Part shown: positions 48,711-57,318 of the stretch, in pieces
Layout: each line of letters opens with the position of its first letter
How positions within the stretch are numbered: position 1 is the first letter of the stretch
Origin: Cohnella panacarvi Gsoil 349
Lineage (GTDB): Bacteria; Bacillota; Bacilli; Paenibacillales; Paenibacillaceae
DNA length: 64,000 bases
Reading direction: 5' to 3'
NCBI RefSeq assembly: GCF_000515335.1
Contig: NZ_KI911563.1
Location: forward strand, 2,566,255-2,630,254
The notes under the pieces: model-generated
What the model was told of the DNA's origin: nothing
The model's input: the letters and a program-made list of their open reading frames with translations, nothing else
The model's database searches: none
Program-made: the position numbers and the translations under genes

Positions 48711-50441
48711 CTAGTACTTCCCGAATTCTTGATCGCTGAGCACGATCTTCTTCTTAGACGGCTCGGCGGACGATGGATTCGTTCGCGAATGATCGGAGAG
48801 CGTTTCTTTGCCCGAGAGTCGTTCGAGCATCTGCCGAACCTCCGGGCTCATCTCTTCCTCCGTCCGGTAAAAACCGTTGCGAGAGATCTTCTTAAGATTG
48901 AACCGGCCGACTTGGCGCTTCAGATTCTCGGCTTGACCCGACAATTGCTCGCTTGCGGACGCCGTCTCCTCCGATGTCGCGGAGTTCGTCTGCGTAACTT
49001 GCGATACTTGGAAGATCGCCTGATTGACTTGACCGATGCCGGATGCCTGTTCGTTGGAAGCCGACGCGATCTGGTCCACGAGCTCGGCCACCTTGGATAC
49101 GCCGCCGACGATCTCGTTCAACGCCGAAGCGGTTTCGTTGGCGATGCGCGTGCCGCCTTCGACTTTCTTGATCGAGCCCTCGATGAGATCCGTCGTCTCC
49201 TTGGCGGCGCTTGCCGATCGGGCGGCAAGATTGCGCACTTCCTCGGCGACGACCGCGAACCCTTTGCCGTGCTGTCCGGCGCGCGCAGCTTCTACTGCCG
49301 CATTAAGCGCAAGGATGTTCGTCTGGAACGCGATTTCGTCGATAACCTTAATGATTTTCGAGATATTGCCGGACGCCTCGTTGATTTCCTCCATCGAACG
49401 CAGCATCGACTTCATCTGATCGTCGCCTTCGACGGCTTTTACCTTCACCGATTCTGCGAGGGAATTCGCTTCCGTCGCGCGCTGAGCGTTCATATTCGTC
49501 TGAGTGCCGATCTCTTCGAGCGAAGCGGTCAGCTCTTCGATCGAGCTTGCCTGTTCCGTCGCGCCTTGCGAGAGCGCCATGCTGGAATCCGACACTTGCC
49601 GCGAACCGGACGCGACTTGCTCCGCGGAAATGCTGATGTTCGAGAGCACGTCGTTCATGCTGTCGACCATCTCCCGGAACGACTTCGAAAGCTGGCCGAT
49701 TTCATCCGTCGAACGGACCGTAAACTCGACATTCAGCTCCCCTGCCGCGATCGCTTTGGCTGCTTCGTTCACCTCATAGATCGGGCGGGTAATGAGACGC
49801 GCGATGATATACGCGATAATAACCGCGAGCACGACGGCAATGGCCGTACCTACGATAATAGACATGTTCGTGAACGTTTCACGGGAGGCGCTTTCCTCGG
49901 CACGCTCTGCCAGCAAACCTTGTTCCATCGATTTGCTCTCGGCCAGCACCGCGCGGAAACGGTCGAAGGACGCCTTGCCCTTCTCGGCTCGTTCGTTCAA
50001 CACGACTTCGTCCATCGTCGCTACGCCCGCTTCGACGCGCTTGCGCAGCTCGATCGCCGATTCGGCGATTTCCTGCCAGGCTTTCTGTTCCGCCTCCAGC
50101 TTGCTCATCAGCTCTTGTTGTTTCGGGTTGTCCGAAGTCAATTCCTTCACACTGGCTAAATGCTGGCCGAAGCTCGTCTTTCCGGCATTATACGGTTCTA
50201 GCGATTTCTCGTCGCCCGTCAGCGAGAAGCCTCTCTGCCCCGTCTCCATGTCGACCATGCTGGAAAGTACGGATTGCAGCTCCGTCAACACCTCGTAAGT
50301 ATGTTCGTTCCAATCCGTCGTGTCGTTCTGTTTGTCGAAGTTGGAATAAGACAACACCGACAATGCAATTAAAACCGCTAACACCAATGCGAATCCGCCG
50401 TACAATTTCTTGCCAATGCTGAGATTATTAATGGCTCTCAT
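48711..50441 (-). CDS. Methyl-accepting chemotaxis protein with CHASE3 sensor
   Basis: 576 residues. Membrane helix about 12-33, extracellular CHASE3 domain ([20 protein letters not shown]), second helix about 194-216, HAMP ([20 protein letters not shown]) and the signalling hairpin [37 protein letters not shown] 45-residue tail after the coiled coil ends in Lys-rich sequence. CHASE3 receptors do not have a defined ligand. Being inside the cheA-cheW-cheR-cheB operon, it is probably the dedicated receptor of this array. Confidence 0.94.
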   Translation of the reverse strand: MRAINNLSIGKKLYGGFALVLAVLIALSVLSYSNFDKQNDTTDWNEHTYEVLTELQSVLSSMVDMETGQRGFSLTGDEKSLEPYNAGKTSFGQHLASVKELTSDNPKQQELMSKLEAEQKAWQEIAESAIELRKRVEAGVATMDEVVLNERAEKGKASFDRFRAVLAESKSMEQGLLAERAEESASRETFTNMSIIVGTAIAVVLAVIIAYIIARLITRPIYEVNEAAKAIAAGELNVEFTVRSTDEIGQLSKSFREMVDSMNDVLSNISISAEQVASGSRQVSDSSMALSQGATEQASSIEELTASLEEIGTQTNMNAQRATEANSLAESVKVKAVEGDDQMKSMLRSMEEINEASGNISKIIKVIDEIAFQTNILALNAAVEAARAGQHGKGFAVVAEEVRNLAARSASAAKETTDLIEGSIKKVEGGTRIANETASALNEIVGGVSKVAELVDQIASASNEQASGIGQVNQAIFQVSQVTQTNSATSEETASASEQLSGQAENLKRQVGRFNLKKISRNGFYRTEEEMSPEVRQMLERLSGKETLSDHSRTNPSSAEPSKKKIVLSDQEFGKY

Positions 50442-50481
50442 GAAGTGTGGTCTCCTTTGGCTCGCTGTAGTGTTAGGCTTA

Positions 50482-50970
50482 TCAGCCGATCGATGCCAGC
50501 TGTTCGCTGTCTTCTTGGTGCAGGAGCTTGTCGCAGTCGAGGAGCAGCTTGACCTCGTTGCCGACTTTGCCGATTCCCGTAATGTAGGAATGCATGACGT
50601 TCGATAGCTCCGGCGGCGGAACGATCTCGCCGTCGGGGATCGACAACACCTCCGAGACCTGGTCGACGATGAGGCCGATCGACACGTCCCGAATGTCTAC
50701 GACGATCACGCACGTACGATCGTTATAAGCGCGGAACGGCTTCTTGAAGCGGAGGCGGACGTCCATCACCGGAATGATTTTCCCTCTGAGATTAATAATG
50801 CCGCGGATATACTCGGGCATTTCGGGCACTTCCGTTATCGTCTGCACGCCGATAATCTCCGTCACATGCTTGATCTCGATGCCGTAGTATTCGGAATCCA
50901 GCGCGAACGTCAAGTACTTCCCCTTCTGCGTATCTTCCGTCTCGTACATTTCTTCCGCCATGTTGGCCAT
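50482..50970 (-). CDS. cheW: Chemotaxis coupling protein
   Basis: 162 residues. CheW domain: [40 protein letters not shown] and [17 protein letters not shown]. Couples receptor and CheA at the membrane. ATG 50970 follows an AGAGGAGA site; a longer start at 51006 sits right after the cheA stop and is possible. Second gene of the operon. Confidence 0.93.
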   Translation of the reverse strand: MANMAEEMYETEDTQKGKYLTFALDSEYYGIEIKHVTEIIGVQTITEVPEMPEYIRGIINLRGKIIPVMDVRLRFKKPFRAYNDRTCVIVVDIRDVSIGLIVDQVSEVLSIPDGEIVPPPELSNVMHSYITGIGKVGNEVKLLLDCDKLLHQEDSEQLASIG

Positions 50971-51010
50971 ATTCGCCGCTTCTCCTCTCTCATGCTGTCT
51001 GGACATCTCG

Positions 51011-53056
51011 TTAACGCAATCTCTCGACGTCTAGAATCAGGCTGATGCTCCCGTCGCCGAGCAGCGTGCAGCCTGCAAGTCCGCTGATCTTCTTGTAGGC
51101 GCGAATGTATTCGGGAAGCGACTTGACGACGACCTGCTGCTCGCCGATCAGCTCGTCCGCGAACAGGCAGTACGTCGACGTCTCGCTCTCGACCATGATC
51201 ATGATGCCGGCGGTAAGGTCCCGTTTCGCGCCGTCCGTCCCGAAGCGATCGTGAAGCCGGACGATCGGATAGCATTGCCCCCGTACCATGATCATCTCGT
51301 AGCCGTTCGGATCCCGAATCAAATCCTTGTCGGTCGGCCGGAAGGATTCTTTGATCGCCGTTATCGGAATCGTAAAGCGCGAGTGGCCGACTCTAATGTT
51401 CATGCCGTCGATGATCGCGAGCGTGAGCGGTATTTTGAAATAAACGTCCGATCCCGCGCCTTGTTCGCTCTCCACCCACACCGATCCGCCGACGGCCTCG
51501 ATGTTGCTTACCACGACGTCCATGCCGACGCCGCGTCCGGAGAATTCGCTTACCTTCTCTTTGGTCGAGAAGCCGGGGAGGAAAATCATCGCGTAAATTT
51601 CTTTATCCGTCATCTCCTGCGCCGGCCTATGGAGCAGGCCGTTGCGCCTTGCTTTATCCAATATCCGAGCCTTGTCCAAGCCGCCGCCGTCGTCCCGGAT
51701 CGCAATGAAGACGTCGCTGCCGACGTTGCGGGCTTCCAGCGTGATCGTTCCCGCCTTGTCCTTGCCGGCGCGTATTCGGTCTTCCGGCATCTCGATGCCG
51801 TGATCGATGGCGTTACGGATAATGTGCATGAGCGGGTCCGATATTCGTTCGATAATGTTCTTGTCCACTTCGGTCTCTTCGCCGATCAACCGCAGCTGGA
51901 CGTCTTTCCCGAGTTTCTTGCTTACGTCGCGAACGATGCGGTACATCTTATGGAAGGTGGCTGTAAGCGGTACCATTCGAATCGACATGACCATATCCTG
52001 AATCTCGCTCGTAATCTTCCGAAGATGGCGAGCGGATTTCATGAAATTCTCGAGCGACAACCCGCGAAGATCGGGATTCTGAGTCACCATCGCCTCGGAG
52101 ATAACAAGCTCGCCTACGAGATCCATGAGCTTGTCCAGCTTCGATACATGGACGCTGATAATGCTCTGCTGAATGTTCGTCTGATCTTCCCGTTCCAACT
52201 GTCTTGCGGGAGGAGCGATATCTCCGCTAGGAGGACCGTTGATGTCGGGCGAGGCACGCAATGCTCCGTTCCCGTTCGCTTCGCCGTCGGTCGACGTATC
52301 CGCTTCCTCGATCAGCGAGAGCTCGAACGATCGAAGATAGGAGGCGCGGCTGAAAAATTGGTGCAGCTCCTCGTCGGTCGCGGCGCTTCGGAACCATATG
52401 CGAAAGCCTTCGCTTCGGATCACGTCCGCGGACGATTCATTAACGGCGATGTCCGAAGGTTCGTAACGGCAATCGTCGGCCATCTCGCCCAGATGGTGCG
52501 CCACGGTAAACGCTCGCAAGTTCTCCATGCCCGAGGAATCGTCAAAGACGAGATGCGCGAAATAAGATTTCGATCTCGAGGAAAAGGTTGCTTGGGCGGG
52601 ATCTTCGGCGAGTTCTTCCGTCTGCGATATGCCGGCGCCGACAGCGTTATCGGGGTCGAGCCGAGCGAGAAAATCGCGTACCCGAACGATAATGTCGGTC
52701 GTATCGCCATCGTTCCGGTCGCCGTTCTTCAGTTTGTGCAGCTCGACTTTAATCAGGTCGCTGCCTTCGAGCACAAGATCGGTTAATTCTGAATTGTCGA
52801 CATGGCGAGGTTTGTGTTCACGGAGATAATGGAGGACGTCCTCCAAGGCATGGGCAAGCTCCGCGATATTCGAATATTTCATCGTTGCGGCAGAGCCTTT
52901 GATGGTGTGCATGGCACGGAGAATTTCGTTGACGAGTTCCGGGGAGTAATCGCCGGCCTTCTCGGCGAGAAGTACGGCACGGTCGATCTGTTCGATCAAT
53001 TGTTCCGACTCAAAGAAGAACATCTCGATGATCGAACGGTCCAAATAATTGTCCAT
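51011..53056 (-). CDS. cheA: Chemotaxis histidine kinase
   Basis: 681 residues. P1 phosphotransfer domain with H50 (AMHTIKGSAATM); dimerisation helices (ISVHVSKLDKLMDLVGELVI); kinase domain with N-box IRNAIDHGIEMPEDR, G1 IRDDGGGLD and G2 FSGRGVGMDVV; C-terminal CheW-like regulatory domain. ATG 53056 has TTGGAGGACG upstream; the open frame above it covers the leader. First gene of a five-gene operon with promoter at 53151-53179. No cheY lies in the window, so the output may be CheB alone or a distant CheY. Confidence 0.95.
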   Translation of the reverse strand: MDNYLDRSIIEMFFFESEQLIEQIDRAVLLAEKAGDYSPELVNEILRAMHTIKGSAATMKYSNIAELAHALEDVLHYLREHKPRHVDNSELTDLVLEGSDLIKVELHKLKNGDRNDGDTTDIIVRVRDFLARLDPDNAVGAGISQTEELAEDPAQATFSSRSKSYFAHLVFDDSSGMENLRAFTVAHHLGEMADDCRYEPSDIAVNESSADVIRSEGFRIWFRSAATDEELHQFFSRASYLRSFELSLIEEADTSTDGEANGNGALRASPDINGPPSGDIAPPARQLEREDQTNIQQSIISVHVSKLDKLMDLVGELVISEAMVTQNPDLRGLSLENFMKSARHLRKITSEIQDMVMSIRMVPLTATFHKMYRIVRDVSKKLGKDVQLRLIGEETEVDKNIIERISDPLMHIIRNAIDHGIEMPEDRIRAGKDKAGTITLEARNVGSDVFIAIRDDGGGLDKARILDKARRNGLLHRPAQEMTDKEIYAMIFLPGFSTKEKVSEFSGRGVGMDVVVSNIEAVGGSVWVESEQGAGSDVYFKIPLTLAIIDGMNIRVGHSRFTIPITAIKESFRPTDKDLIRDPNGYEMIMVRGQCYPIVRLHDRFGTDGAKRDLTAGIMIMVESETSTYCLFADELIGEQQVVVKSLPEYIRAYKKISGLAGCTLLGDGSISLILDVERLR

Positions 53057-53150
53057 ACGTCCTCCAACTGTCTGTCGCGTAGTTGTGTTATCCGGGAGAA
53101 CCATGCAATGGATGAAATATTTATGTGGATATTCAGGAAATTTCAGCCTC

Positions 53151-53179
53151 ATTCTACTCTATAATTCGACATATATCAA
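53151..53179 (-). promoter_or_regulatory. Promoter of the chemotaxis operon
   Basis: Minus-strand -35 TTGATA (53174-53179), 17-base spacer, -10 TAGAAT (53151-53156): a sigma-A type rather than motility sigma-D promoter. Confidence 0.5.
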
Positions 53180-53254
53180 CATAATTCTACATTAGCGAAA
53201 CGTTTATTTTCCTCCCTGCGCGGACTTGCTCCTCCGCCTTCGACATCCGCAATC

Positions 53255-53298
53255 ATGACGTCATGAATGACTCGCGTCACTACCGGATGACACGTCAT
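53255..53298. promoter_or_regulatory. Cluster of three TGAC/GTCA inverted repeats
   Basis: ATGACGTCAT (53255-53264), TGACTCGCGTCA (53268-53279) and ATGACACGTCAT (53287-53298), each a TGAC...GTCA palindrome with a 0-, 4- or 2-base gap, lie between cheA and the 53352 gene. They may bind a repressor of either side. Otherwise the 295-base gap shows only the che promoter. Confidence 0.45.
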
Positions 53299-53351
53299 AT
53301 CGAATACATTGGAGGTAGTTCATTAATGCGAATCCCGAAGGAGGGTTTGAC

Positions 53352-53579
53352 ATGTACGCAAGAACGTCAACCAAGTCCCGCAAGTGGAAAGCGCTGCTGT
53401 GGAGCATCGCGCTGATCGCCGTCGTCACGTTATGGTACGCTTCCGTCGCTTGGCACGCGGACCGATCGGATGTGCCCTCGGGCACGGGCATTATCGGTAT
53501 CTCCGACCAGACGGGCGATATCGAGCTGGCTCGCCGGATTATCGTCTATCAATCGCCTTCAGTCGCGGCCGATGCATAA
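53352..53579 (+). CDS. Small single-pass membrane protein
   Basis: 75 residues: basic N-terminus (RTSTKSRKWK), one membrane helix (LLWSIALIAVVTLWYASVAW), then a mostly polar tail with GIIGISDQTGD. ATG 53352 follows GAAGGAGGG, and a stem-loop follows the stop, so this is very likely a real gene. Family unknown. Palindromes 54-97 bases upstream suggest regulation. Confidence 0.6.
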   Translation: MYARTSTKSRKWKALLWSIALIAVVTLWYASVAWHADRSDVPSGTGIIGISDQTGDIELARRIIVYQSPSVAADA

Positions 53580-53587
53580 CGAATAAG

Positions 53588-53630
53588 CAAGAATGGCGCT
53601 CCTCGCATCCTGCGGGGGGCGCCATTCTTG
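53588..53630 (+). terminator. Stem-loop after the small membrane protein gene
   Basis: CAAGAATGGCGC / GCGCCATTCTTG with an inner CGCATCC loop; the T run is weak, so efficiency is uncertain. Confidence 0.6.
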
Positions 53631-53678
53631 CGTTCACGCCTACTCTCGCAGGGATGGAAAATAATTATTAATGTACGA

Positions 53679-53708
53679 TTGACAATAGTGTATGACATAC
53701 AATATGAT
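53679..53708 (+). promoter_or_regulatory. padR promoter and operator
   Basis: -35 TTGACA (53679-53684), 18-base spacer, -10 TATGAT (53703-53708). The 13-base palindrome TGTATGACATACA (53689-53701) fills the spacer, as for an autoregulated PadR repressor. Confidence 0.65.
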
Positions 53709-53728
53709 GTGATCAAGAGGTGACACAC

Positions 53729-54082
53729 ATGTCTCAGTTCGAGGAACTACTATCCGCGTTCGAGGTGGAATTGAAACGAGGCACGCTCACGCTGGCCGTT
53801 CTTAGCCTATTGCAGACGCCTAAATACGGCTATTCCCTCCTCCAAGATCTCGTCGACAAGAACGTCGACATCGAAGCCGGAACGTTGTATCCGTTGTTGC
53901 GGCGCTTGGAGAAGCAAGGGATTCTGACGAGCGACTGGGATACGGCGGAGAGCCGTCCCCGGAAGTACTACACGCTTAGCCCGACCGGCACGCAGATCTT
54001 CGAGAAGCTGCGCGATAACTGGCGGAACATGACGCGCCAGATCGACCAACTATTAGGAGGAGAGCAAGATGGACGTCATTGA
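53729..54082 (+). CDS. PadR-family repressor
   Basis: 117 residues. Winged helix LKRGTLTLAVLSLLQTPKYG, YSLLQDLVDKNVDIEAGTLY, PLLRRLEKQGILTSDW and wing SRPRKYYTLSPTG are typical of short PadR-s1 proteins. ATG 53729 follows AGAGGTGAC. The stop overlaps the next gene by 14 bases. PadR plus a HAAS-domain membrane protein is a recurrent Firmicute pair controlling membrane or sporulation-related functions. Confidence 0.92.
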   Translation: MSQFEELLSAFEVELKRGTLTLAVLSLLQTPKYGYSLLQDLVDKNVDIEAGTLYPLLRRLEKQGILTSDWDTAESRPRKYYTLSPTGTQIFEKLRDNWRNMTRQIDQLLGGEQDGRH

Positions 54083-55064
54083 TCGGTACGTATACGCAGT
54101 CGTTAAACGGCTGCCCGAGAAATCGAGAGCGGAGGTGGAACGCGAGCTTCGGGCGAACATCGAAGAAATGCTCCCCGACGATTACGAAGAGGCCGACGTT
54201 CATACGGCGTTACTATCGCTCGGCAATCCGGCCGCATTAGCGGAGCAATATCGCGAGACGAAGCGTTACTTGATCAGTCCGGAGCTGTACGGCAACTATA
54301 TCTACGTGCTCAAGATCGTCTCGGTCATCGTCTTGATCGCCCTCCCGATCGCCGCCTTCGCGGAGGTGCTGACGGATGACCGGGGAGATGGACCGTTCGA
54401 TTTGCTTATCCGGGCATTCGTCCAGGCAATCTTGATGGCCTTCCAAGCCGCCATGCCTGTGTTCGGCATCGTCACGCTGATCTTCGCGTTCTTGGAACGC
54501 GCGGATAAGAAGTATTCGCAATGGCCGTATACGGGGAAGCCGTGGACGATCAAAGATTTGAACGAAGCGCCGGTCTCGGATTCTCGTTCCATCCCCAAGA
54601 GCGAATCGATCTTCTCGATCGTGATCGGCGTCGTGTTCGGCATCGCGATATGCTTCTACCCGGAATTGCTCGCCTGGTATTCGAACGATAACGGCGATTG
54701 GAGCAGCGTGCCGATATTCAACGAATCGGAGCTTCGCCCCTATATCCCGTTCCTGCTGGCTTTAACGGCGTTCAGCGTCGTCATCGCGACGCTCAAGCTG
54801 ATTCAACAGAAGTGGACCGCGCATCTCGCTTGGCTCAACGTTCTGGTTAACGTCTGCGATATCGCCTTCATCTGTACCTTCTTCTTGGACCCGAACTTAG
54901 TCTCCGATGCATTCGTCACGACGTTCGCGACCAACTTGGAGGCCGACCCGGATTCTTTCCGAGGCATTTGGGATAACAGCATGCTCGGTCTAGCGGCGTT
55001 CCTCTCGATCATGATGGCGTGGGACGGAGTGAACGGCTTGATCAAGGCGAGGAAGATAAGCTGA
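54069..55064 (+). CDS. HAAS-domain (DUF1700-like) membrane protein
   Basis: 331 residues. The N-terminal 60 residues are a HAAS-like helical domain (YVYAVVKRLPEKSRAEVERE, LGNPAALAEQYRETKRYLIS), followed by about six membrane helices (IVSVIVLIALPIAAFAEVL and others). HAAS proteins are partners of PadR repressors, probably anti-repressor or envelope-sensing. ATG 54069 has TAGGAGGAG upstream and lies inside padR. Confidence 0.85.
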   Translation: MDVIDRYVYAVVKRLPEKSRAEVERELRANIEEMLPDDYEEADVHTALLSLGNPAALAEQYRETKRYLISPELYGNYIYVLKIVSVIVLIALPIAAFAEVLTDDRGDGPFDLLIRAFVQAILMAFQAAMPVFGIVTLIFAFLERADKKYSQWPYTGKPWTIKDLNEAPVSDSRSIPKSESIFSIVIGVVFGIAICFYPELLAWYSNDNGDWSSVPIFNESELRPYIPFLLALTAFSVVIATLKLIQQKWTAHLAWLNVLVNVCDIAFICTFFLDPNLVSDAFVTTFATNLEADPDSFRGIWDNSMLGLAAFLSIMMAWDGVNGLIKARKIS

Positions 55065-55084
55065 TCCTCGTATTGGGCGTGGTG

Positions 55085-55300
55085 TGGTCGCATTTATGCG
55101 CCACTACCTGCACGTGATACAGTCACTTCGGCAAATCGATCGTAGCCTTAACTCGTCTCCTGCATGAAGTACAGTGAATTGGGCAAAAGAGAAGGATTTC
55201 GACGGTTTGGCGATCACGAGATGTACTCCGTACAGCTATTGTGCTGAAGATTCGCCCTTTTAGGGCTAACTAACTGTATTGCGCGCAGTTGTACCGGACG
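55085..55300. repeat. Degenerate intergenic repeats with TACAGT cores
   Basis: The 336-base gap before the crp/fnr gene shows three imperfect units: CTGCACGTGATACAGTCACTT, CTGCATGAAGTACAGTGAATT and a more diverged TACTCCGTACAGCTATTGTGC, spaced about 60-70 bases. No gene is seen here. Confidence 0.45.
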
Positions 55301-55343
55301 TTGCCGCATGAATAAGGGTAGCGGCAACGAGGGAAAATAAGGC

Positions 55344-55382
55344 AAAAAGCGAAAGACCCGCTCGCGCAGGCTTTCGCTTTTT
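55344..55382 (+). terminator. Terminator-like hairpin 18 nt before the crp/fnr start codon
   Basis: AAAAAGCGAAAG / CTTTCGCTTTTT, perfect 12-bp arms with T run, then only CTACATAGGAGCTATTCC before ATG 55401. It closes the PadR-HAAS region and also lies in the crp/fnr leader, leaving no room for a promoter downstream. Confidence 0.75.
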
Positions 55383-55400
55383 CTACATAGGAGCTATTCC

Positions 55401-55895
55401 ATGATCTTACACAAAGGCGAGATGTTGTTCCGGCAAGGAGAATCGGGACCGCTTTATCATCTGCGAAGCGGTCTGCTCAAGATCGTACGGGTGCATCAGG
55501 ACGGATCGCAAATTCTAGTTAATCTCATTACGCCCGATGAAATCATCCCCCACCATTCGCTGATCAGCCCCAATCCCTACTTCGGAACCGCAGTAGCTCT
55601 CTCGACTTGCGAAGTCGATATCCTGCCCCAACAGGAATGGTATCAAGAGCTCGATCGGAATCCGGAGCGTTACCGGTCGATCGCCCTGCTGCTGCAGGAC
55701 AGATTGCGGATGCTGCAACAGCGGATCGATCAACTGACGGAAGTCGCGCCGGCCAAGAAGCTGCAGAAGCTTCAAGCCTGGTTCCATTCGTACATCGCGA
55801 CGGCCGCTTTAACCGACGTATTGACGCAGGAGGAGATCGGCCAGTTCCTCGGGCTTCGGCGCGAGACGGTCAATCGGCTTCTTCGCAAATCCTAG
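55401..55895 (+). CDS. Short Crp/Fnr-family regulator
   Basis: 164 residues. The cyclic-nucleotide-binding-type jelly roll begins at once (LHKGEMLFRQGESGPLYHLR), continues to IALLLQDRLRMLQQRIDQLT (dimer helix), and ends at the helix-turn-helix LTQEEIGQFLGLRRETVNRL. Compared with about 220-230 residues for Crp/Fnr, it lacks the first 20-30 residues and the wing after the recognition helix. No Cys cluster of Fnr is present. ATG 55401 has TAGGAG upstream. It converges on the flavohemoprotein gene, whose stop overlaps its own, suggesting control of NO or oxygen response. Confidence 0.85.
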   Translation: MILHKGEMLFRQGESGPLYHLRSGLLKIVRVHQDGSQILVNLITPDEIIPHHSLISPNPYFGTAVALSTCEVDILPQQEWYQELDRNPERYRSIALLLQDRLRMLQQRIDQLTEVAPAKKLQKLQAWFHSYIATAALTDVLTQEEIGQFLGLRRETVNRLLRKS

Positions 55896-57151
55896 CGTCC
55901 CGCTAGAGCCTCCTCCGGCTTGGCGGCTGTCGAATGCTCCAACGTGCCCGCCGGACCGAAGAACTCGTAACGGATGTCCGCGTCGGCGACGCCCCATGCT
56001 TTCAGTAGCCCGTATACGGCTTTCATGAACGGTACTGGGCCGCAGAAGTAGAAGCTCGCGTCTTTGTCCGGAACAACGCTCTGGACCCAAGGCAAGTCGA
56101 CGTAACCTTCTTTGCCGTAAGCGTTCGTCTCCCGATCGCGGCTCGTCGGCTTCTCGTAGACCCAATGAACGGACACGTTCGAAGAACGTTCGGCCACCGC
56201 CTCGACTTCTTGTCTCAAAGCATGCACTTCTCCGCTTTGAGCGGCATGAATGAACGTAATCGGCCGCTTAGAACCGCTCTCCGAGAGCGTATTCAGCATG
56301 CTGACCATCGGCGTCAAGCCGACCCCGCCGCTGATCAAGACGACCGGTCTTGCGTCTTGCGTATCGAGGATAAAATCTCCGGCAGGGGCCGAAAGCCAAA
56401 GTACGTCTCCTTGCTGTACCTGCTCGTGCAGGTACACCGATACTTTGCCCGCAGGCACCTCCTGGATCGTATCTTCCCGTTTGACCGAAATGCGGTAATA
56501 AGGTTTGCCCGGCGCATCGGACAAGCTGTATTGCCGCATATGCGTATAAGTTTCTCCCGGGATCTCCATTTTTACGCCGACATACTGCCCCGGTTTGAAC
56601 GCCGCGATCGCGCCCCCGTCCTTCGGCACCAGATAGAACGAAGTAATGACGTCGCTCTCTTTGACTTTTTTCTCCACGATAAATTCCCTGTATCCAGCCC
56701 ATCCGCCCTGTTGCTGCTCCGTCTGCTTATACATCTCGTCCTCGACCTCGATGAATACGTTAGCGATGACTTGGTATGCGGCGGCCCAAGCCTGCAGAAT
56801 GTCCTCCGTGGCCGCATCGCCGAGCACCTCCTTGATCGCGCGGAGAAGGTTCTCGCCGACGATCGGATATTGCTCCGGTTTAACGCCGAGGCTGCGGTGC
56901 TTGTGCGCGATCTGTTTCACCGCCGGCAGCAGCGTCTCCAGCTTGTCGATATGCTGGGCTGCCGCATATACGACGTTGGCCAGCGCCGTCTGTTGTCTGC
57001 CTTGGCTCTGGTTCGCGTGGTTGAAGATGTTGAGCAGTTCCGGGTGAGCGGCGAACATATTGCGGTAAAACCGCTTCGTAATTTCGACTCCGTGCTTCTC
57101 CAGCACGGGGACCGTAGATTTGATGATCTGTATCGTTTTCTCGCTTAGCAT
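55892..57151 (-). CDS. hmp: Flavohemoprotein (nitric oxide dioxygenase)
   Basis: 419 residues. Oxidises NO to nitrate using O2 and NAD(P)H in the cytosol. The N-terminal globin (1-140) has Tyr29 (RFYRNMFAAHPELLNIF) and the proximal His region IAHKHRSLGVKPEQY. FAD domain: RQYSLSDAPG. NAD domain: LISGGVGLTPMVSML and FYFCGPVPFMKAVYGLL. ATG 57151 lies 71 bases from a TGTGA-N6-TCACG site. Its 3' end overlaps the crp/fnr stop, and the two are convergent. Confidence 0.96.
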   Translation of the reverse strand: MLSEKTIQIIKSTVPVLEKHGVEITKRFYRNMFAAHPELLNIFNHANQSQGRQQTALANVVYAAAQHIDKLETLLPAVKQIAHKHRSLGVKPEQYPIVGENLLRAIKEVLGDAATEDILQAWAAAYQVIANVFIEVEDEMYKQTEQQQGGWAGYREFIVEKKVKESDVITSFYLVPKDGGAIAAFKPGQYVGVKMEIPGETYTHMRQYSLSDAPGKPYYRISVKREDTIQEVPAGKVSVYLHEQVQQGDVLWLSAPAGDFILDTQDARPVVLISGGVGLTPMVSMLNTLSESGSKRPITFIHAAQSGEVHALRQEVEAVAERSSNVSVHWVYEKPTSRDRETNAYGKEGYVDLPWVQSVVPDKDASFYFCGPVPFMKAVYGLLKAWGVADADIRYEFFGPAGTLEHSTAAKPEEALAGR

Positions 57152-57214
57152 GACGGGTCCTCGCTTTCATGACTTGGGATGAACCAAGTATATAGAGAAG
57201 AGGACTTTGCTATA

Positions 57215-57230
57215 CGTGATCGAGATCACA
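57215..57230 (-). promoter_or_regulatory. Crp/Fnr-type operator before hmp
   Basis: Read on the minus strand, TGTGATCTCGATCACG matches TGTGA-N6-TCACA with one mismatch. Its centre is about 71 bases before the hmp start, similar to the site at 19186. Confidence 0.6.
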
Positions 57231-57288
57231 TTAAATTTTAACGATCTGTGGCCGAAGCGATCTTGTGCGTTGTTCGAGATACGACGAA

Positions 57289-57308
57289 AGGCACCCGGAT
57301 GGGTGCCT
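57289..57308 (-). terminator. Terminator of the SPFH operon
   Basis: AGGCACCC-GGAT-GGGTGCCT, perfect 8-bp arms, with minus-strand tail TTCGTCG. Confidence 0.7.
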
Positions 57309-57318
57309 CTCGTAAGCG

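Noticed and set aside
48729..50159. 476-codon plus-strand frame opposite the chemoreceptor
   Set aside because: Arg/His-rich shadow; the minus-strand receptor motifs are unambiguous.
51251..52786. 511-codon plus-strand frame opposite cheA
   Set aside because: Shadow frame without motifs or start signals.
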